A stretch of 64,000 nucleotides of DNA from Archangium sp. Its GTDB lineage: Bacteria; Myxococcota; Myxococcia; Myxococcales; Myxococcaceae. Shown in pieces: positions 20,034 through 28,738 of this stretch; positions within the stretch are counted from its first letter, which is position 1; the number at the start of each line of letters is the position of its first letter. The position numbers and the translations under genes are program-made. The notes beneath the pieces are model-generated. The model was not told the DNA's origin and ran no database searches. It saw only the letters and a list, made by a program, of their open reading frames with translations. The stretch spans positions 54,787 through 118,786 of the forward strand of contig JAUYRZ010000126.1 in assembly GCA_030695565.1 (NCBI GenBank), in the 5' to 3' direction.

Positions 20034-21224
20034 ATGAGCTACACGGTTCTCGCCCGCAAATACCGCCCCCAGGCCTTCGAGGCGATGACGGGCCAGGAGC
20101 ACGTCGTTCGCACCATCGAGAACGCCATCAAGCTCGATCGCGTCGCGCACGCCTATCTGTTCGCCGGGCCCCGCGGTGTCGGCAAGACCACCGCCGCCCG
20201 CCTGCTCGCCCGCGCCCTCAATTGCGAAAAAGGGCCGACCTCTCAGCCCTGCGGCGTCTGCAAGGCCTGCACGGAGATCCGCGACGGAACCTCGACCGAC
20301 GTAGCGGAGATCGACGGCGCCTCGAACAACGGCGTGGAGAACGTTCGCGAGATTCGCGAGAACGCGAAGTACCTGCCGCAGGGCAGCCGCTTCAAGATCT
20401 ACATCATCGACGAAGTTCACATGCTCTCGCAGGCCGCCTTCAACGCGCTGCTCAAGACGCTGGAAGAGCCGCCCGGGCACGTGAAGTTCATCTTCGCCAC
20501 CACCGAAGCGCACAAGCTACCCGACACCATTCTCTCGCGCTGCCAGCGTCACAACTTCCGCCGCATCTCCACCGTGGCGATGCTCAAGCGGCTGCAGGAG
20601 ATCGCGGCGATGGAGAAGATCGCCATCTCGGGGTCCGCGCTCTCGCTCATCGTGCGCCAGTCGGAGGGCGGCATGCGTGACGCGCTCTCGTTGCTCGATC
20701 AGGTGATCAGCGCGTGTGGCCTCACGCCCTCCGATGCCGACGTGGCCGAAGCGCTGGGCGCCATCGATCGCACCGTCATCCACGCGTTCGCGGTGGCGTT
20801 GGTGAAGCGCGACGCGAAGTCGCTGCTCGCCAACGTAGAAGAGCTGTGGACGCGCGGCGTCGATCTGCGCCGCCTGGCGGAGGATCTGGCGCAGCAGCTG
20901 CGGCACGTGTTCGTCGCGAAGGCCACCGGTCAGGCGCCGGAAGAGCTGGCTGACTCGGAGCGTGAGGCCGTGGTCGCGCTGGCCCGCGAGAGTGACGCCG
21001 CGCAGGTGGCGCGCCTGTTCGACGTGGTGCACAGCGCGGTGTGGGAAATCGCTCGCGCGCCGCAGCCCAAGCTCGCGCTGGAGATGGCGCTGCTCAAGGG
21101 CCTGCACCTCGCGCCGGCTGCGTCGATCCCCGAGCTCATCGCGCGGGTCGAGAAACTCGCCGGAGCGGCCCCTGCAGCCGGAGCGCCTGGGGGTCGCTCC
21201 GCTCCTTCGACCTTTCGCACCTGA
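20034..21224 (+). CDS. dnaX: DNA polymerase III gamma/tau, in-frame N-terminal part
   Basis: This is the clamp-loader ATPase. Walker A is GPRGVGKTTAARLLARALNC, a four-Cys zinc module lies in NCEKGPTSQPCGVCKAC, Walker B/DEVH is IYIIDEVHMLS and the sensor SRC motif is ILSRCQRH. Domain III ends near residue 360. The frame then runs through an Ala/Pro linker to a stop at 21222, giving a gamma-sized 396-aa product. The tau-specific region continues in the next frame (see 21163-22053). The start ATG 20034 gives MSYTVLARKYRP, the family's standard N-terminus. It leads the dnaX-ybaB-recR operon. Confidence 0.92.
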   Translation: MSYTVLARKYRPQAFEAMTGQEHVVRTIENAIKLDRVAHAYLFAGPRGVGKTTAARLLARALNCEKGPTSQPCGVCKACTEIRDGTSTDVAEIDGASNNGVENVREIRENAKYLPQGSRFKIYIIDEVHMLSQAAFNALLKTLEEPPGHVKFIFATTEAHKLPDTILSRCQRHNFRRISTVAMLKRLQEIAAMEKIAISGSALSLIVRQSEGGMRDALSLLDQVISACGLTPSDADVAEALGAIDRTVIHAFAVALVKRDAKSLLANVEELWTRGVDLRRLAEDLAQQLRHVFVAKATGQAPEELADSEREAVVALARESDAAQVARLFDVVHSAVWEIARAPQPKLALEMALLKGLHLAPAASIPELIARVEKLAGAAPAAGAPGGRSAPSTFRT

Positions 21225-22053
21225 GCCCGCGAGGCCAGCTCCGCCCGCCGCCCGGCCCGAGATCCGTGAGCCGGGAGGTCCTGCTCGTCCCGTCGCTGTG
21301 GCGCCGCCCGCTCCTGCTGCGGGCGCTCGCGCGGTCTCCGCTCCCGCGGCTCAGCCTGAAGTCCGGCTGATCAACCGCAAGCTGCCTCCCGAGCCGGCAG
21401 ATGGCCCCTCACCCCAACCCGCTCCCCAGAGGGGAGAGGGAGACGGGGAGGTGAAGCTGTTCGCTCCCGAAGGCAGCGCGGAGGGCTGTGCTTCCGGCGA
21501 GTGCTTGCCGGCGCCTGAGCTTCACGAGGCCGACGAGCCCGAGCCGCCGCCCCCGATCGCCCCCGCGGATCGCAGCGTGGCCACCGACGAAGAGAAGTGG
21601 AAACGCGCGGTCGACGCTTTGCGTGAGGTCTCACCCCGCCACGGCAAGTCGCTCTCGTACGCGCGCTTCCTCGGCTTCACTCCCGAAGGCGCGCGCATCG
21701 CCTTCCCCTCCGACGCCGCCTTCCACAAGTCGCAGGTCATCAGCATGAGCCGCCCGATGGTCGAGGGCGAATTGGCCAGGTCGCTCGGCCGGCCCATCAA
21801 GCTGGTGGAAGACACCAGCGTGCAGGCCTTCGAGACGGCGCCCAGGAGCATCGCCGAGGTCGAGCTGACCGATCGCACCACCCGCGAGCGCGGCATCGAA
21901 GACAAGGTGAAGGGCCACCCGGCGCTGCGCAACGTGCTGCGCCACCTGGGGGGGTCGCTTGAGCACATCTCCTACCTCGAGCCCGTCGTTCAGAAGCCCG
22001 CGGCCCTCCCATCGGGGTCTGACGAGGGTGACGCGGGCCCGTCCGTCGACTAG
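21163..22053 (+). CDS. dnaX: DnaX tau C-terminal region in the +1 frame
   Basis: This frame continues dnaX after a +1 (or -2) shift somewhere in the Pro/Ala linker around 21163-21224. It holds a Pro-rich linker and then a domain beginning EEKWKRAVDALREVSPRHG, which is the tau C-terminal region that binds the polymerase alpha subunit and DnaB in other bacteria. A possible independent start is GTG 21298. A run of five G near 21188 could be a slippage site or a sequencing indel. A palindromic repeat (21405-21443) is read in frame as PSPQPAPQRGEGDGE. Either programmed frameshifting yields gamma and tau, or the assembly has an error. Confidence 0.75.
   Translation, partial: ERPLQPERLGVAPLLRPFAPEPARPAPPAARPEIREPGGPARPVAVAPPAPAAGARAVSAPAAQPEVRLINRKLPPEPADGPSPQPAPQRGEGDGEVKLFAPEGSAEGCASGECLPAPELHEADEPEPPPPIAPADRSVATDEEKWKRAVDALREVSPRHGKSLSYARFLGFTPEGARIAFPSDAAFHKSQVISMSRPMVEGELARSLGRPIKLVEDTSVQAFETAPRSIAEVELTDRTTRERGIEDKVKGHPALRNVLRHLGGSLEHISYLEPVVQKPAALPSGSDEGDAGPSVD
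21405..21443 (-). repeat. GC-rich palindromic repeat, copy 3, inside the dnaX linker
   Basis: This is the reverse orientation of the CCCTCTCCC family: CCCCTCACCCC leads into GCTCCCC and GGGGAGAGGGAGA arms. It is read through in frame in the tau linker, a flexible stretch that tolerates insertions. Confidence 0.8.
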
Positions 22054-22083
22054 GAACCGCTGTCCTTTCCACCTGGAGTACCC

Positions 22084-22401
22084 ATGCCCGGCGTCGACCT
22101 CAATTACTTCATCCGACAGGCGAACAAGCTCACCGAGAAGATCGAGAAACGAAAGTTGGAGCTCGCTGAAGAGACCGTCGAGAAGAAGTCGGCGAACGAT
22201 CTGGTGACCGTCAAGGTGAGCTGCTCGCAGGAGGTCAAGAGCATCAAGATCGCCGCGGCCGCCGTCGACCCCAACGACATCGCGATGCTGGAAGACCTGG
22301 TGATCGCCACGGTGAACGCCGCGCTGGCCGACAGCAAGGCGCACATGCAGGCCGAGCTCGGCAAGGTCTCCGGCGGCATCAAGATCCCCGGCATCACCTG
22401 A
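22084..22401 (+). CDS. ybaB: YbaB/EbfC nucleoid-associated DNA-binding protein (105 aa)
   Basis: This is a small dimeric nucleoid protein. The N-terminal helix (DLNYFIRQANKLTEKIEKRK) is followed by a beta-sheet of SCSQEVKSIKIAAAAVD and the LEDLVIATVNAALADSK helix characteristic of the family. It lies between dnaX and recR, the conserved order in many bacteria, and probably shares their transcript. It starts at ATG 22084 after a GGAG site. Confidence 0.93.
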   Translation: MPGVDLNYFIRQANKLTEKIEKRKLELAEETVEKKSANDLVTVKVSCSQEVKSIKIAAAAVDPNDIAMLEDLVIATVNAALADSKAHMQAELGKVSGGIKIPGIT

Positions 22402-22446
22402 GTTCGCGATGATCTGGGTCGTCCCGCCTGCTACCGGCTGCACTCG

Positions 22447-23049
22447 ATGACGCCCGACGCCATCAACCGGCTCGTGGCGCAGCTCGCGAAGCTGCCCGGC
22501 ATCGGAGAGAAGACGGCTCAACGTCTCGCGTTCCACATTCTGCGCTCGCCTCCTGAGTACGCCCGCGGCCTCGCTGCGGCGCTCACCGAGGTGGTCGACA
22601 AGGTGAAGCTGTGCAACCGCTGCTTCAGCCTGCACGACGGGGCCGAGGGCACGTTCTGCGGCTTCTGCAACGACCCGCGCCGCGATGACAAGATCGTGTG
22701 CGTGGTCGAAGGCATCGCCGATGAGCTGGCGATCGAACGCACCCGAGAATTCAAGGGCCGGTACCACGTGCTGCACGGCGTGCTCTCACCGCTGGAGGGC
22801 GTCGGGCCGGAGCAGCTGCGCATTCGTGAGTTGATTCTGCGGCTGCAGGACACGCCCATCGAAGAGGTGATCGTCGCGACCAACCCGGATGTCGAGGGTG
22901 AAGCGACGGCGCTGTATCTGACGCGGTTGCTCAAGCCGATCGGCGTGAAGGTGTCGCGGTTGGCGCAGGGCATTCCGATGGGTGGCGATCTCGAATACGC
23001 GGATCAGGCCACGCTCGCGCGCGCGTTGGCGTCACGACGAGATCTTTGA
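22447..23049 (+). CDS. recR: Recombination mediator RecR (200 aa)
   Basis: RecR works with RecO (and RecF) to load RecA on gapped DNA. The helix-hairpin-helix LAKLPGIGEKTAQRLAFHI is followed by the four-Cys zinc finger (CNRCFSLHDGAEGTFCGFC). The Toprim domain has VCVVEGIADELAIER and ends in a Walker-like motif with ATNPDVEGEATALYL. The length is standard. It follows ybaB by 45 nt and ends the dnaX operon, with a palindromic repeat just after its stop. Confidence 0.97.
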   Translation: MTPDAINRLVAQLAKLPGIGEKTAQRLAFHILRSPPEYARGLAAALTEVVDKVKLCNRCFSLHDGAEGTFCGFCNDPRRDDKIVCVVEGIADELAIERTREFKGRYHVLHGVLSPLEGVGPEQLRIRELILRLQDTPIEEVIVATNPDVEGEATALYLTRLLKPIGVKVSRLAQGIPMGGDLEYADQATLARALASRRDL

Positions 23050-23055
23050 GTGTTT

Positions 23056-23083
23056 CCCTCTCCCTTCGGGAGAGGGAGCGGGT
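23056..23083. repeat. GC-rich palindromic repeat, copy 4, between convergent genes
   Basis: The CCCTCTCCC and GGGAGAGGG arms flank TTC, followed by AGCGGGTC. It lies in the 33-nt gap between recR and the convergent kinase gene and is likely to fold in both transcripts, so it may serve as a shared terminator. Confidence 0.8.
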
Positions 23084-24768
23084 CAGCGCACGTCCCAGTT
23101 GAGCGCGATCGGCACCCGCACCTCGAGATCCACGTGCCGCGGGAAGGTCATGCCCTTCACCACGCTCTGGATGCACTTCGAGACCGACGTGCCCTCGAGA
23201 TCCGTGCTCACGCTCGACACCCGCCCAGTGCTCGCGATCGCGAACGTCACCTTGAGCGTGCCCTGCGGCGCCGGCAGCTCGGGCTTGTTCTCCTTGAAGC
23301 ACTTCTGAAAGCGCCCCTTGTTCAGCGAAATCCCCTTCTGAACCATCGCCGTGGTGAGCGTCACCGGCTTCTGTGACTTCACGACCACGACGGGTTCCGG
23401 CGCGCCCGCATCGATCGTCACCTCGGCGAGCCCCGCGTCGATGACCACCACCTCGGGCAAGCCTGCATCGATCAGGGGCGCCGTCAGCACCACGGGCGGC
23501 GTCAGCAGCGGCTGTGGCGCAGGCGTCATCACCTTCATCGCGATCACCGTGCCCGCAATCCCCACCACCAGGGCCGCGGCCATGAGCACCTTCAACCGCC
23601 GCGACTGGGCCCTCTGCTGAGTCTGCACCGTCAGCGGCGCACCGATGGCGTTGGTGCGCTCTGAGATGTCGAGCTTGACGTCATCGACCGCGGTCTTGAT
23701 CGCCAGCGGGTTGGGGCGGCCGGGAATGTCGACGCCGCGCTTGGCCAGCTCATCGAGCGACTCGATGCGCATCTTCGACTTCACGCGATCGGGGCCGAAG
23801 AGGCCGGTCATGAACTGCGTGAGCGCCTGCCCGCCCGTCGACGAGGTGGTCGCCCCCACGTACCGCTCGATCTCCTGCGCGAAGGCGAGCGCCGAGGGGT
23901 ACCGATGCTCGGGCTCCTGGGCCATCGCCTTGGTGACGATCTGCTCGACCTCGAGCGGCAGATCGGGCCGCAAGGCACGCAGGGGCTGGTAGTCCCCCGA
24001 AAGCACCGCCTTGAGCACCGCCAGATCCGTGTCGCGCGCGAAAGGCCGCACGCCGGTCAACGCCTCATAGAGCGAGACGCCCAGCGAGAAGATGTCGCTG
24101 CGCCGATCGATCGCATCGCCGTGGGCCTGCTCGGGCGACATGTACTGATACTTGCCCTTCACCACGCCTGCGCCCGTCGTGGTGACCCGCGACTCGGCCT
24201 TGGCGATGCCGAAGTCGAGCACCTTCACCTGGCCGCCGTAGGTCACGAAGATGTTCGAAGGCGAGATGTCGCGGTGCACCAGGCGCATCGGAACGCCCTT
24301 GGGATCCAACGCCTCGTGCGCGAAATGCAGGCCGATCGCCGCTTCGGTGAACACCCGCAACAAGATGCCCACCGGCGCCTGCTGGCCCCGCCGCTTCTCG
24401 GTGCGCAGCACCGTCGCGAGGTCTTCGCCCGCGAGGTACTCCATGCAGATGAAGTAGCAGCCGTCGGCAAAGCCCAGATCGCTGATCTGCACGATGTTCG
24501 AGTGCGTGAGCGACGCCGCGAGCCGCGCTTCGTCGAGGAACATGCTGACGAAGTCGGAGGCCGCCGAGAGATGCGGCAGCATGCGCTTGATCACCACGTT
24601 CTTTTCGAAGCCCTCCACGCCGAGCTGCTTGGCCAGAAAGATCTCGGCCATGCCGCCCTCAGCGAGCTTCTTGATCAGGAAGTACTTGCCGTAGGCCTTC
24701 ACGGCCATCTCCCCGATCGCCAGGCGCGGTTCGGGGCTGCTCGACCGGGGATCGCTGGGATCGCTCAA
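23083..24768 (-). CDS. Ser/Thr protein kinase with AgmX/PglI-type C-terminal domain
   Basis: The N-terminal kinase domain carries LAEGGMAEIFLA, the catalytic VHRDISPSNIF and DFGIAKA. A linker and transmembrane helix (LKVLMAAALVVGIAGTVIAM) follow, then DAG-rich sequence. The last 80 residues (GRFQKCFKE, GTLKVTFAIASTGRVSSV, SKCIQSVVKGMTFP) resemble the TonB-like C-terminal domain of AgmX/PglI proteins, with the same two-Cys spacing as in the protein at 37948. The start ATG 24768 overlaps the upstream lipoprotein stop by 4 nt. It is the last gene of a leftward operon and ends at a palindromic repeat. Confidence 0.88.
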   Translation of the reverse strand: MSDPSDPRSSSPEPRLAIGEMAVKAYGKYFLIKKLAEGGMAEIFLAKQLGVEGFEKNVVIKRMLPHLSAASDFVSMFLDEARLAASLTHSNIVQISDLGFADGCYFICMEYLAGEDLATVLRTEKRRGQQAPVGILLRVFTEAAIGLHFAHEALDPKGVPMRLVHRDISPSNIFVTYGGQVKVLDFGIAKAESRVTTTGAGVVKGKYQYMSPEQAHGDAIDRRSDIFSLGVSLYEALTGVRPFARDTDLAVLKAVLSGDYQPLRALRPDLPLEVEQIVTKAMAQEPEHRYPSALAFAQEIERYVGATTSSTGGQALTQFMTGLFGPDRVKSKMRIESLDELAKRGVDIPGRPNPLAIKTAVDDVKLDISERTNAIGAPLTVQTQQRAQSRRLKVLMAAALVVGIAGTVIAMKVMTPAPQPLLTPPVVLTAPLIDAGLPEVVVIDAGLAEVTIDAGAPEPVVVVKSQKPVTLTTAMVQKGISLNKGRFQKCFKENKPELPAPQGTLKVTFAIASTGRVSSVSTDLEGTSVSKCIQSVVKGMTFPRHVDLEVRVPIALNWDVR

Positions 24769-26708
24769 CGCGCCCTCACGGTTCGCACGGTGTAGCTCTC
24801 AGCCCCGTTGTGCAGCAGCCGGAAGATGATGCGCCCACCCGCTGCGGGGCTGACGCTGGTGTCGAAGCGCGCCTGGGCATCGAGGGTCACGCTCTTGCCG
24901 TTGATGAACAGCTTGCTGCCCACCGGAGCGATGCCCACGGCGTTGACCGACTTGCCACCTGCATCACCATTGCGCGGCGTCTTGATGGAGAGCGCCGAGA
25001 CCGCGTTGTCGAACACCATGTGCAGCTTGTTCATTCGGCCGCCCTTCTGCTCGGCGCCCTTCGCATCGAGCGGGGTCACCGACCAGAGATACTTGCCCTC
25101 GAGCAGCGTGTTCTCGGGGAGCGCCACCTGGGTCTCGGTCACCACGCGCTCCGCGACGGGGCTCGCCAGCTGACCCTCGCGGTACACCTTCACGCCGTAC
25201 TTCGCGGCCGACTCCGCCCTGGCCCAGGTGAAGGTCACGACGGGCGGCTTGTCCTTGTCCTGGAAGAAGATGGTGGTCGTCTCAGCGCCCTCGGGCACCA
25301 CGTTCTTGAGCCGCGAGAGGTCGACCGAACGCGGCTCAGCGGCGAATGACGCACTGCCGCGGGTGTGCTCGAGCTCGCCCTTGAAGACCCGCCAGAACCA
25401 GGCGCCCTTCGCCGGTGCGGGCATGGTGAAGAAGTTGTCGTGCACCACGCCGTCACGCACCACGGTGGTGAACGAGGGGTCTTGAGAGAGCTCGACGCGC
25501 CACGAGGCCGCCGCAGCGCCGTCGTCATCCCAGGTGACCGAGACCTGCTTCAAGTTCTGGTGGAAGACGCGCAGCCCGGAGCGGGAGGGCAACACCACGC
25601 CTTCGCGGCTCGCCGCGCGCACCGCCGGCGCACCCTTGAGCGGAACGCTGGCCGACTGGCCACCCGGCACCACCAGCGCAGGCTCGCCTTCGCGCTCGAT
25701 CGACACGTCGCCCGCGAGCGCCTCGACGTCGAACCCGGTGCCGGTGCGGCGAAGCGTGTACTGCCCGCCCAGATCGCTCACCAGCGTCAGCCCGCCCGCG
25801 ACCGACACGCGCGTCGACTGGCCTTTCGGAGCCGAGACCTCGAGCTCCCCCTTCTTCACGTCGAGCGAAGTGGCTTCTTTGCCCGGCCCCTTGCGCGTCT
25901 CCACGATGCCCACTTCAGCGCCCTTGAGCAGCGCGAGCCGCGTCTCGGAGCCCTCGGGGGCGAGGCTGATGCGGCCCTCTTTGACCCGCACCACGTCGCC
26001 GGCCTTCAACGTGGGCAGCTTCTTCGGGTTGATCGCCACGAACGCCTTCGCGTCTTTCGCCTTGAACTCACCCCTGCCGGTCGAGGCCACCACGGAGAGC
26101 TCGATCTCAGGCAGCTCCCGCGCGGCGCCGAGCAGGCCCTTCTTACCCGCGCCCAGCCTGGTGATTTCGCCCGACCTCGAGACCAGCTCGATCTCGCCCA
26201 GCTTCACGTCGACGTCGGCCGACGAGTCGTCGACCTTCATCGAGAGCTCGGCCGAGCCGATGCGCGTCAAACCAAACGGCGTGGAGATGGTGAGCAGCAC
26301 CTCGCCCTCTTCCGGGCCGGGTCTCCCCTTCCCCGCCGCCTTCACGCGCGTGAGCACCAGGCCGCGCGCCACGTTCAACATCACGCCCGAACCATCGAGG
26401 CCCAGCTCGTAGCGGCCTTCAGCGCCCAGCTCGACCACCCGGTCGCCTGAGAAACGCAGCTGTGCCGAGCTGTCTTCGCCGGTCTCGATGATGTCGCCAG
26501 GGAAGAGGGCTTCGGCGGCAGCGGGCCGGGGCTTTCCGTCACGCTCGAGCGAGACCGCGCCTTGCGGCCCTTCGAGTTGACCCAGACTCTTCTTCTGCGC
26601 GGCGGCTGGCGGGCCCGCATCGACCGCTGCCGGTTCGACGGGTGGATCGCCCTCGCACGCCGCGAGGGCACCCAGGGCACACACCAGCAGAGCGCGACGG
26701 GCGTTCAC
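24765..26708 (-). CDS. FecR-domain lipoprotein (647 aa)
   Basis: The signal MNARRALLVCALGALAAC places an acyl Cys at 18, followed by a DAG-style spacer. Residues about 45-170 form a FecR domain (GDIIETGEDSSAQLRF, ISTPFGLTRIGSAELSM) and a second FecR-like repeat lies at about 175-345 (GGLTLVSDLGGQYTLRR). Two Ig/FN3-like segments with WxVxLSQD and KYxWSVTPLD follow. By family, FecR domains sense or bind envelope components. Overlaps of 4 nt on both sides tie it to the kinase and to the surface-protein gene, so it may present a signal to the kinase. Confidence 0.82.
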   Translation of the reverse strand: MNARRALLVCALGALAACEGDPPVEPAAVDAGPPAAAQKKSLGQLEGPQGAVSLERDGKPRPAAAEALFPGDIIETGEDSSAQLRFSGDRVVELGAEGRYELGLDGSGVMLNVARGLVLTRVKAAGKGRPGPEEGEVLLTISTPFGLTRIGSAELSMKVDDSSADVDVKLGEIELVSRSGEITRLGAGKKGLLGAARELPEIELSVVASTGRGEFKAKDAKAFVAINPKKLPTLKAGDVVRVKEGRISLAPEGSETRLALLKGAEVGIVETRKGPGKEATSLDVKKGELEVSAPKGQSTRVSVAGGLTLVSDLGGQYTLRRTGTGFDVEALAGDVSIEREGEPALVVPGGQSASVPLKGAPAVRAASREGVVLPSRSGLRVFHQNLKQVSVTWDDDGAAAASWRVELSQDPSFTTVVRDGVVHDNFFTMPAPAKGAWFWRVFKGELEHTRGSASFAAEPRSVDLSRLKNVVPEGAETTTIFFQDKDKPPVVTFTWARAESAAKYGVKVYREGQLASPVAERVVTETQVALPENTLLEGKYLWSVTPLDAKGAEQKGGRMNKLHMVFDNAVSALSIKTPRNGDAGGKSVNAVGIAPVGSKLFINGKSVTLDAQARFDTSVSPAAGGRIIFRLLHNGAESYTVRTVRAR

Positions 26709-28051
26709 TTCGGAGCGAGATCCACGTTGAAGATGGCCTGATCCCCATCCCGCACGGTGACCGTCTTCGTCTGCGTGACGAAACGGGCCGCCGTGATGCG
26801 CACCGTGTACTTCCCGCCGGGGATTTGCACCGAGAACGACCCGTCCTCATCCGCGGCGATGGTCTGCTTGAGCTCCTTGATCTCCAACTGCGCGACGACC
26901 GGCTTGCCACCGCGCGCGCTGCGCACCTGCCCACGCAACGTCGCCGGCACCCGCTTCTTCTGCGGCACCAGCGTCACCGTCAGCTCGCTCACCGTACCCG
27001 CCACCACCGAGGCGGCTTCTTCACCGGGCGTGAAGCCGGGCGCGGTGACCTTCACCGACAGGGGACCCGGCGACAGGCCCTCGAGCATCAACGCACCCTC
27101 CGCGCTCGTCGCCGTGATCTTGCCGTTCAGCTCAACGCTGGCGGCCACCGGCGCTGCGCCGTCGAAGGAGACCACCTTGATCGAGAGACCGCCGACTTTG
27201 GGCTTCTCCTTTTCGAGCACCAGCTCCACCGCGCGATCTTCACCGGCGCCGAGGCTGACCGTGCGTGCCGACACGTCCACCTCCAGCTGCGGATCCTTCC
27301 ACTGGAGATCGAGGGCCAGGCCCGCTCGCACCACACTCTGGGTGGCGCTCAACGGAGACGCCGTGTCGGTGGTGGTCAGCCCATCGCTGTGCCACTGGGC
27401 TTCGGCCAGCAGGCCCCACTTCAAGAAGCCGGTGCGAAAGAGCTGCACCCGAACGCCGCCGCCCGCCCCCACGCCTTGCGAGTTCACCGCGCGGCCCACG
27501 TTCGCGATCGCCAGGGGCACTTCGAAGCGGCCCTCGAGGGTGACCGGCCCCAGATCCACCAGGCCGCGCGCCGCCAATAAGACGCCGTGACGCTGCACGG
27601 TCGAGAACGCGGGCACGCTGACGGTGCCGAACACCGGCAGCTGCTGAAAGCTGTACGAGGCGGCGGCCTCCAGTCGAACTGGCCCCAGGCGCCCCCGGCC
27701 GGTGGGGCCCACCTGGGCGCGCATCAAGGCGCCCGACGTGACCGTGGTGCCGTTGTCGAGCAGGCTGAACGCCTCCCGTTGCACCCCGGCGGTCAGGCCG
27801 AGGTGGTCGCCCAGCAGAAACCAGAGCCAGCCAGTCAAAGCGAGATCGTTGGGGCTGACCCCCGAGTAACTCAGGCCCGGGCCCGAATCGCTCTCGGTGC
27901 CGTTTCGCACCGCGACCCCGTACCGAAGCCGCACCTGGGCCTGGTCGTCGGTCCATTGAGGGCGCACGGCCGACCCCGTGACGGAGGTCTGAGCGACCGC
28001 GCTGATGGGAAGCAGCCAGATCACCGCGCAGGCGACGACATTCCGATGCAC
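26705..28051 (-). CDS. Exported protein with carboxypeptidase-regulatory-like domains
   Basis: The GTG at 28051 (MHRNVVACAVIWLLPISAVAQ) has a GGAGGGGG ribosome site 13 nt upstream and a clean signal peptide, so I prefer it to the ATG at 28084. The first 280 residues look like an outer-membrane beta-barrel (repeated GxxxRxRYGV and aromatic strands). The last 170 contain two carboxypeptidase-regulatory-like beta-sandwiches (SARGGKPVVAQLEIKE, EDGSFSVQIPGGKYTVRI). The gene begins the kinase operon and overlaps the FecR gene by ATGA. Its role is unknown. Confidence 0.7.
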   Translation of the reverse strand: MHRNVVACAVIWLLPISAVAQTSVTGSAVRPQWTDDQAQVRLRYGVAVRNGTESDSGPGLSYSGVSPNDLALTGWLWFLLGDHLGLTAGVQREAFSLLDNGTTVTSGALMRAQVGPTGRGRLGPVRLEAAASYSFQQLPVFGTVSVPAFSTVQRHGVLLAARGLVDLGPVTLEGRFEVPLAIANVGRAVNSQGVGAGGGVRVQLFRTGFLKWGLLAEAQWHSDGLTTTDTASPLSATQSVVRAGLALDLQWKDPQLEVDVSARTVSLGAGEDRAVELVLEKEKPKVGGLSIKVVSFDGAAPVAASVELNGKITATSAEGALMLEGLSPGPLSVKVTAPGFTPGEEAASVVAGTVSELTVTLVPQKKRVPATLRGQVRSARGGKPVVAQLEIKELKQTIAADEDGSFSVQIPGGKYTVRITAARFVTQTKTVTVRDGDQAIFNVDLAPK

Positions 28052-28249
28052 GGCGCAGAGACTACCCCCTCCGCCAAGGTGCAACGAGGAAATGACCGGT
28101 TACCTCCAGTCACCGACACCGGAGCCCTCAGACCTGCCCATTGATTGCCAGCCCCCTGACACCACGGTGGTTTCTGGACTCGAAAGAGTGCACAACCGTG
28201 TACCCTCTGATAGGACCTCGCAACCGTTTGACAGGAGCACCTCCACCTC

Positions 28250-28729
28250 ATGGCCACGCAGCTGGTGATGTACGAAGAGGAGTTCCACCGGATTAACGCG
28301 GTGTGCGACCGACTCACGAAGGACGCAAACGCGAAGGTGGTCTTTCTCGTCGATAAGAACGGTCAGCTGATCTCTGCGGCTGGCCAGACGCACAACATCG
28401 ACACGACGTCGTTGGCCTCCCTTACTGCCGGCAACGTGGCGGCGATGGGCGGTCTCGCGAAGCTCATCGGAGAGAACGAGTTTCCCAACCAGTTCCATGA
28501 GGGCGCGAAAGACTCGCTCTACATGACGTTGGTGGGAGGCCGGGTGGTGCTGGTGGTCATCTTCGACAACCGCACCTCGCTGGGTCTCGTGCGCCTTCGC
28601 ATCAAGAAGGCCTCCGACGAGCTCGAAAAGGTCTTCGCGGCGCTGGCGGCACGTGCCGCGGTCCCCGGAGCCGGCTCGCCGTTCGCCGAGATCTCCGACG
28701 CCGACATCGATAACCTCTTCAGCGAGTAA
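28250..28729 (+). CDS. mglB: MglB, Roadblock/LC7-type GTPase-activating protein (159 aa)
   Basis: This is a Roadblock/LC7 domain protein of the same length as I recall for Myxococcus xanthus MglB. It shows KVVFLVDKNGQLISAAGQ and the helix SLASLTAGNVAAMGGLAKLIGE. In M. xanthus MglB is the GAP for MglA and sets the lagging-pole end of the polarity switch. The gene lies 9 nt before mglA and both have their own ribosome sites (AGGAG before MglB). The C-terminal extension after residue 135 (FAEISDADIDNLFSE) is typical of MglB. Confidence 0.97.
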   Translation: MATQLVMYEEEFHRINAVCDRLTKDANAKVVFLVDKNGQLISAAGQTHNIDTTSLASLTAGNVAAMGGLAKLIGENEFPNQFHEGAKDSLYMTLVGGRVVLVVIFDNRTSLGLVRLRIKKASDELEKVFAALAARAAVPGAGSPFAEISDADIDNLFSE

Positions 28730-28738
28730 CCCCGCGCC

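Noticed and set aside
28161..28171. ACCAC-G-GTGGT palindrome upstream of mglB as an operator
   Set aside because: Only 11 nt long, one copy, and not placed against a recognisable promoter; too weak to claim.
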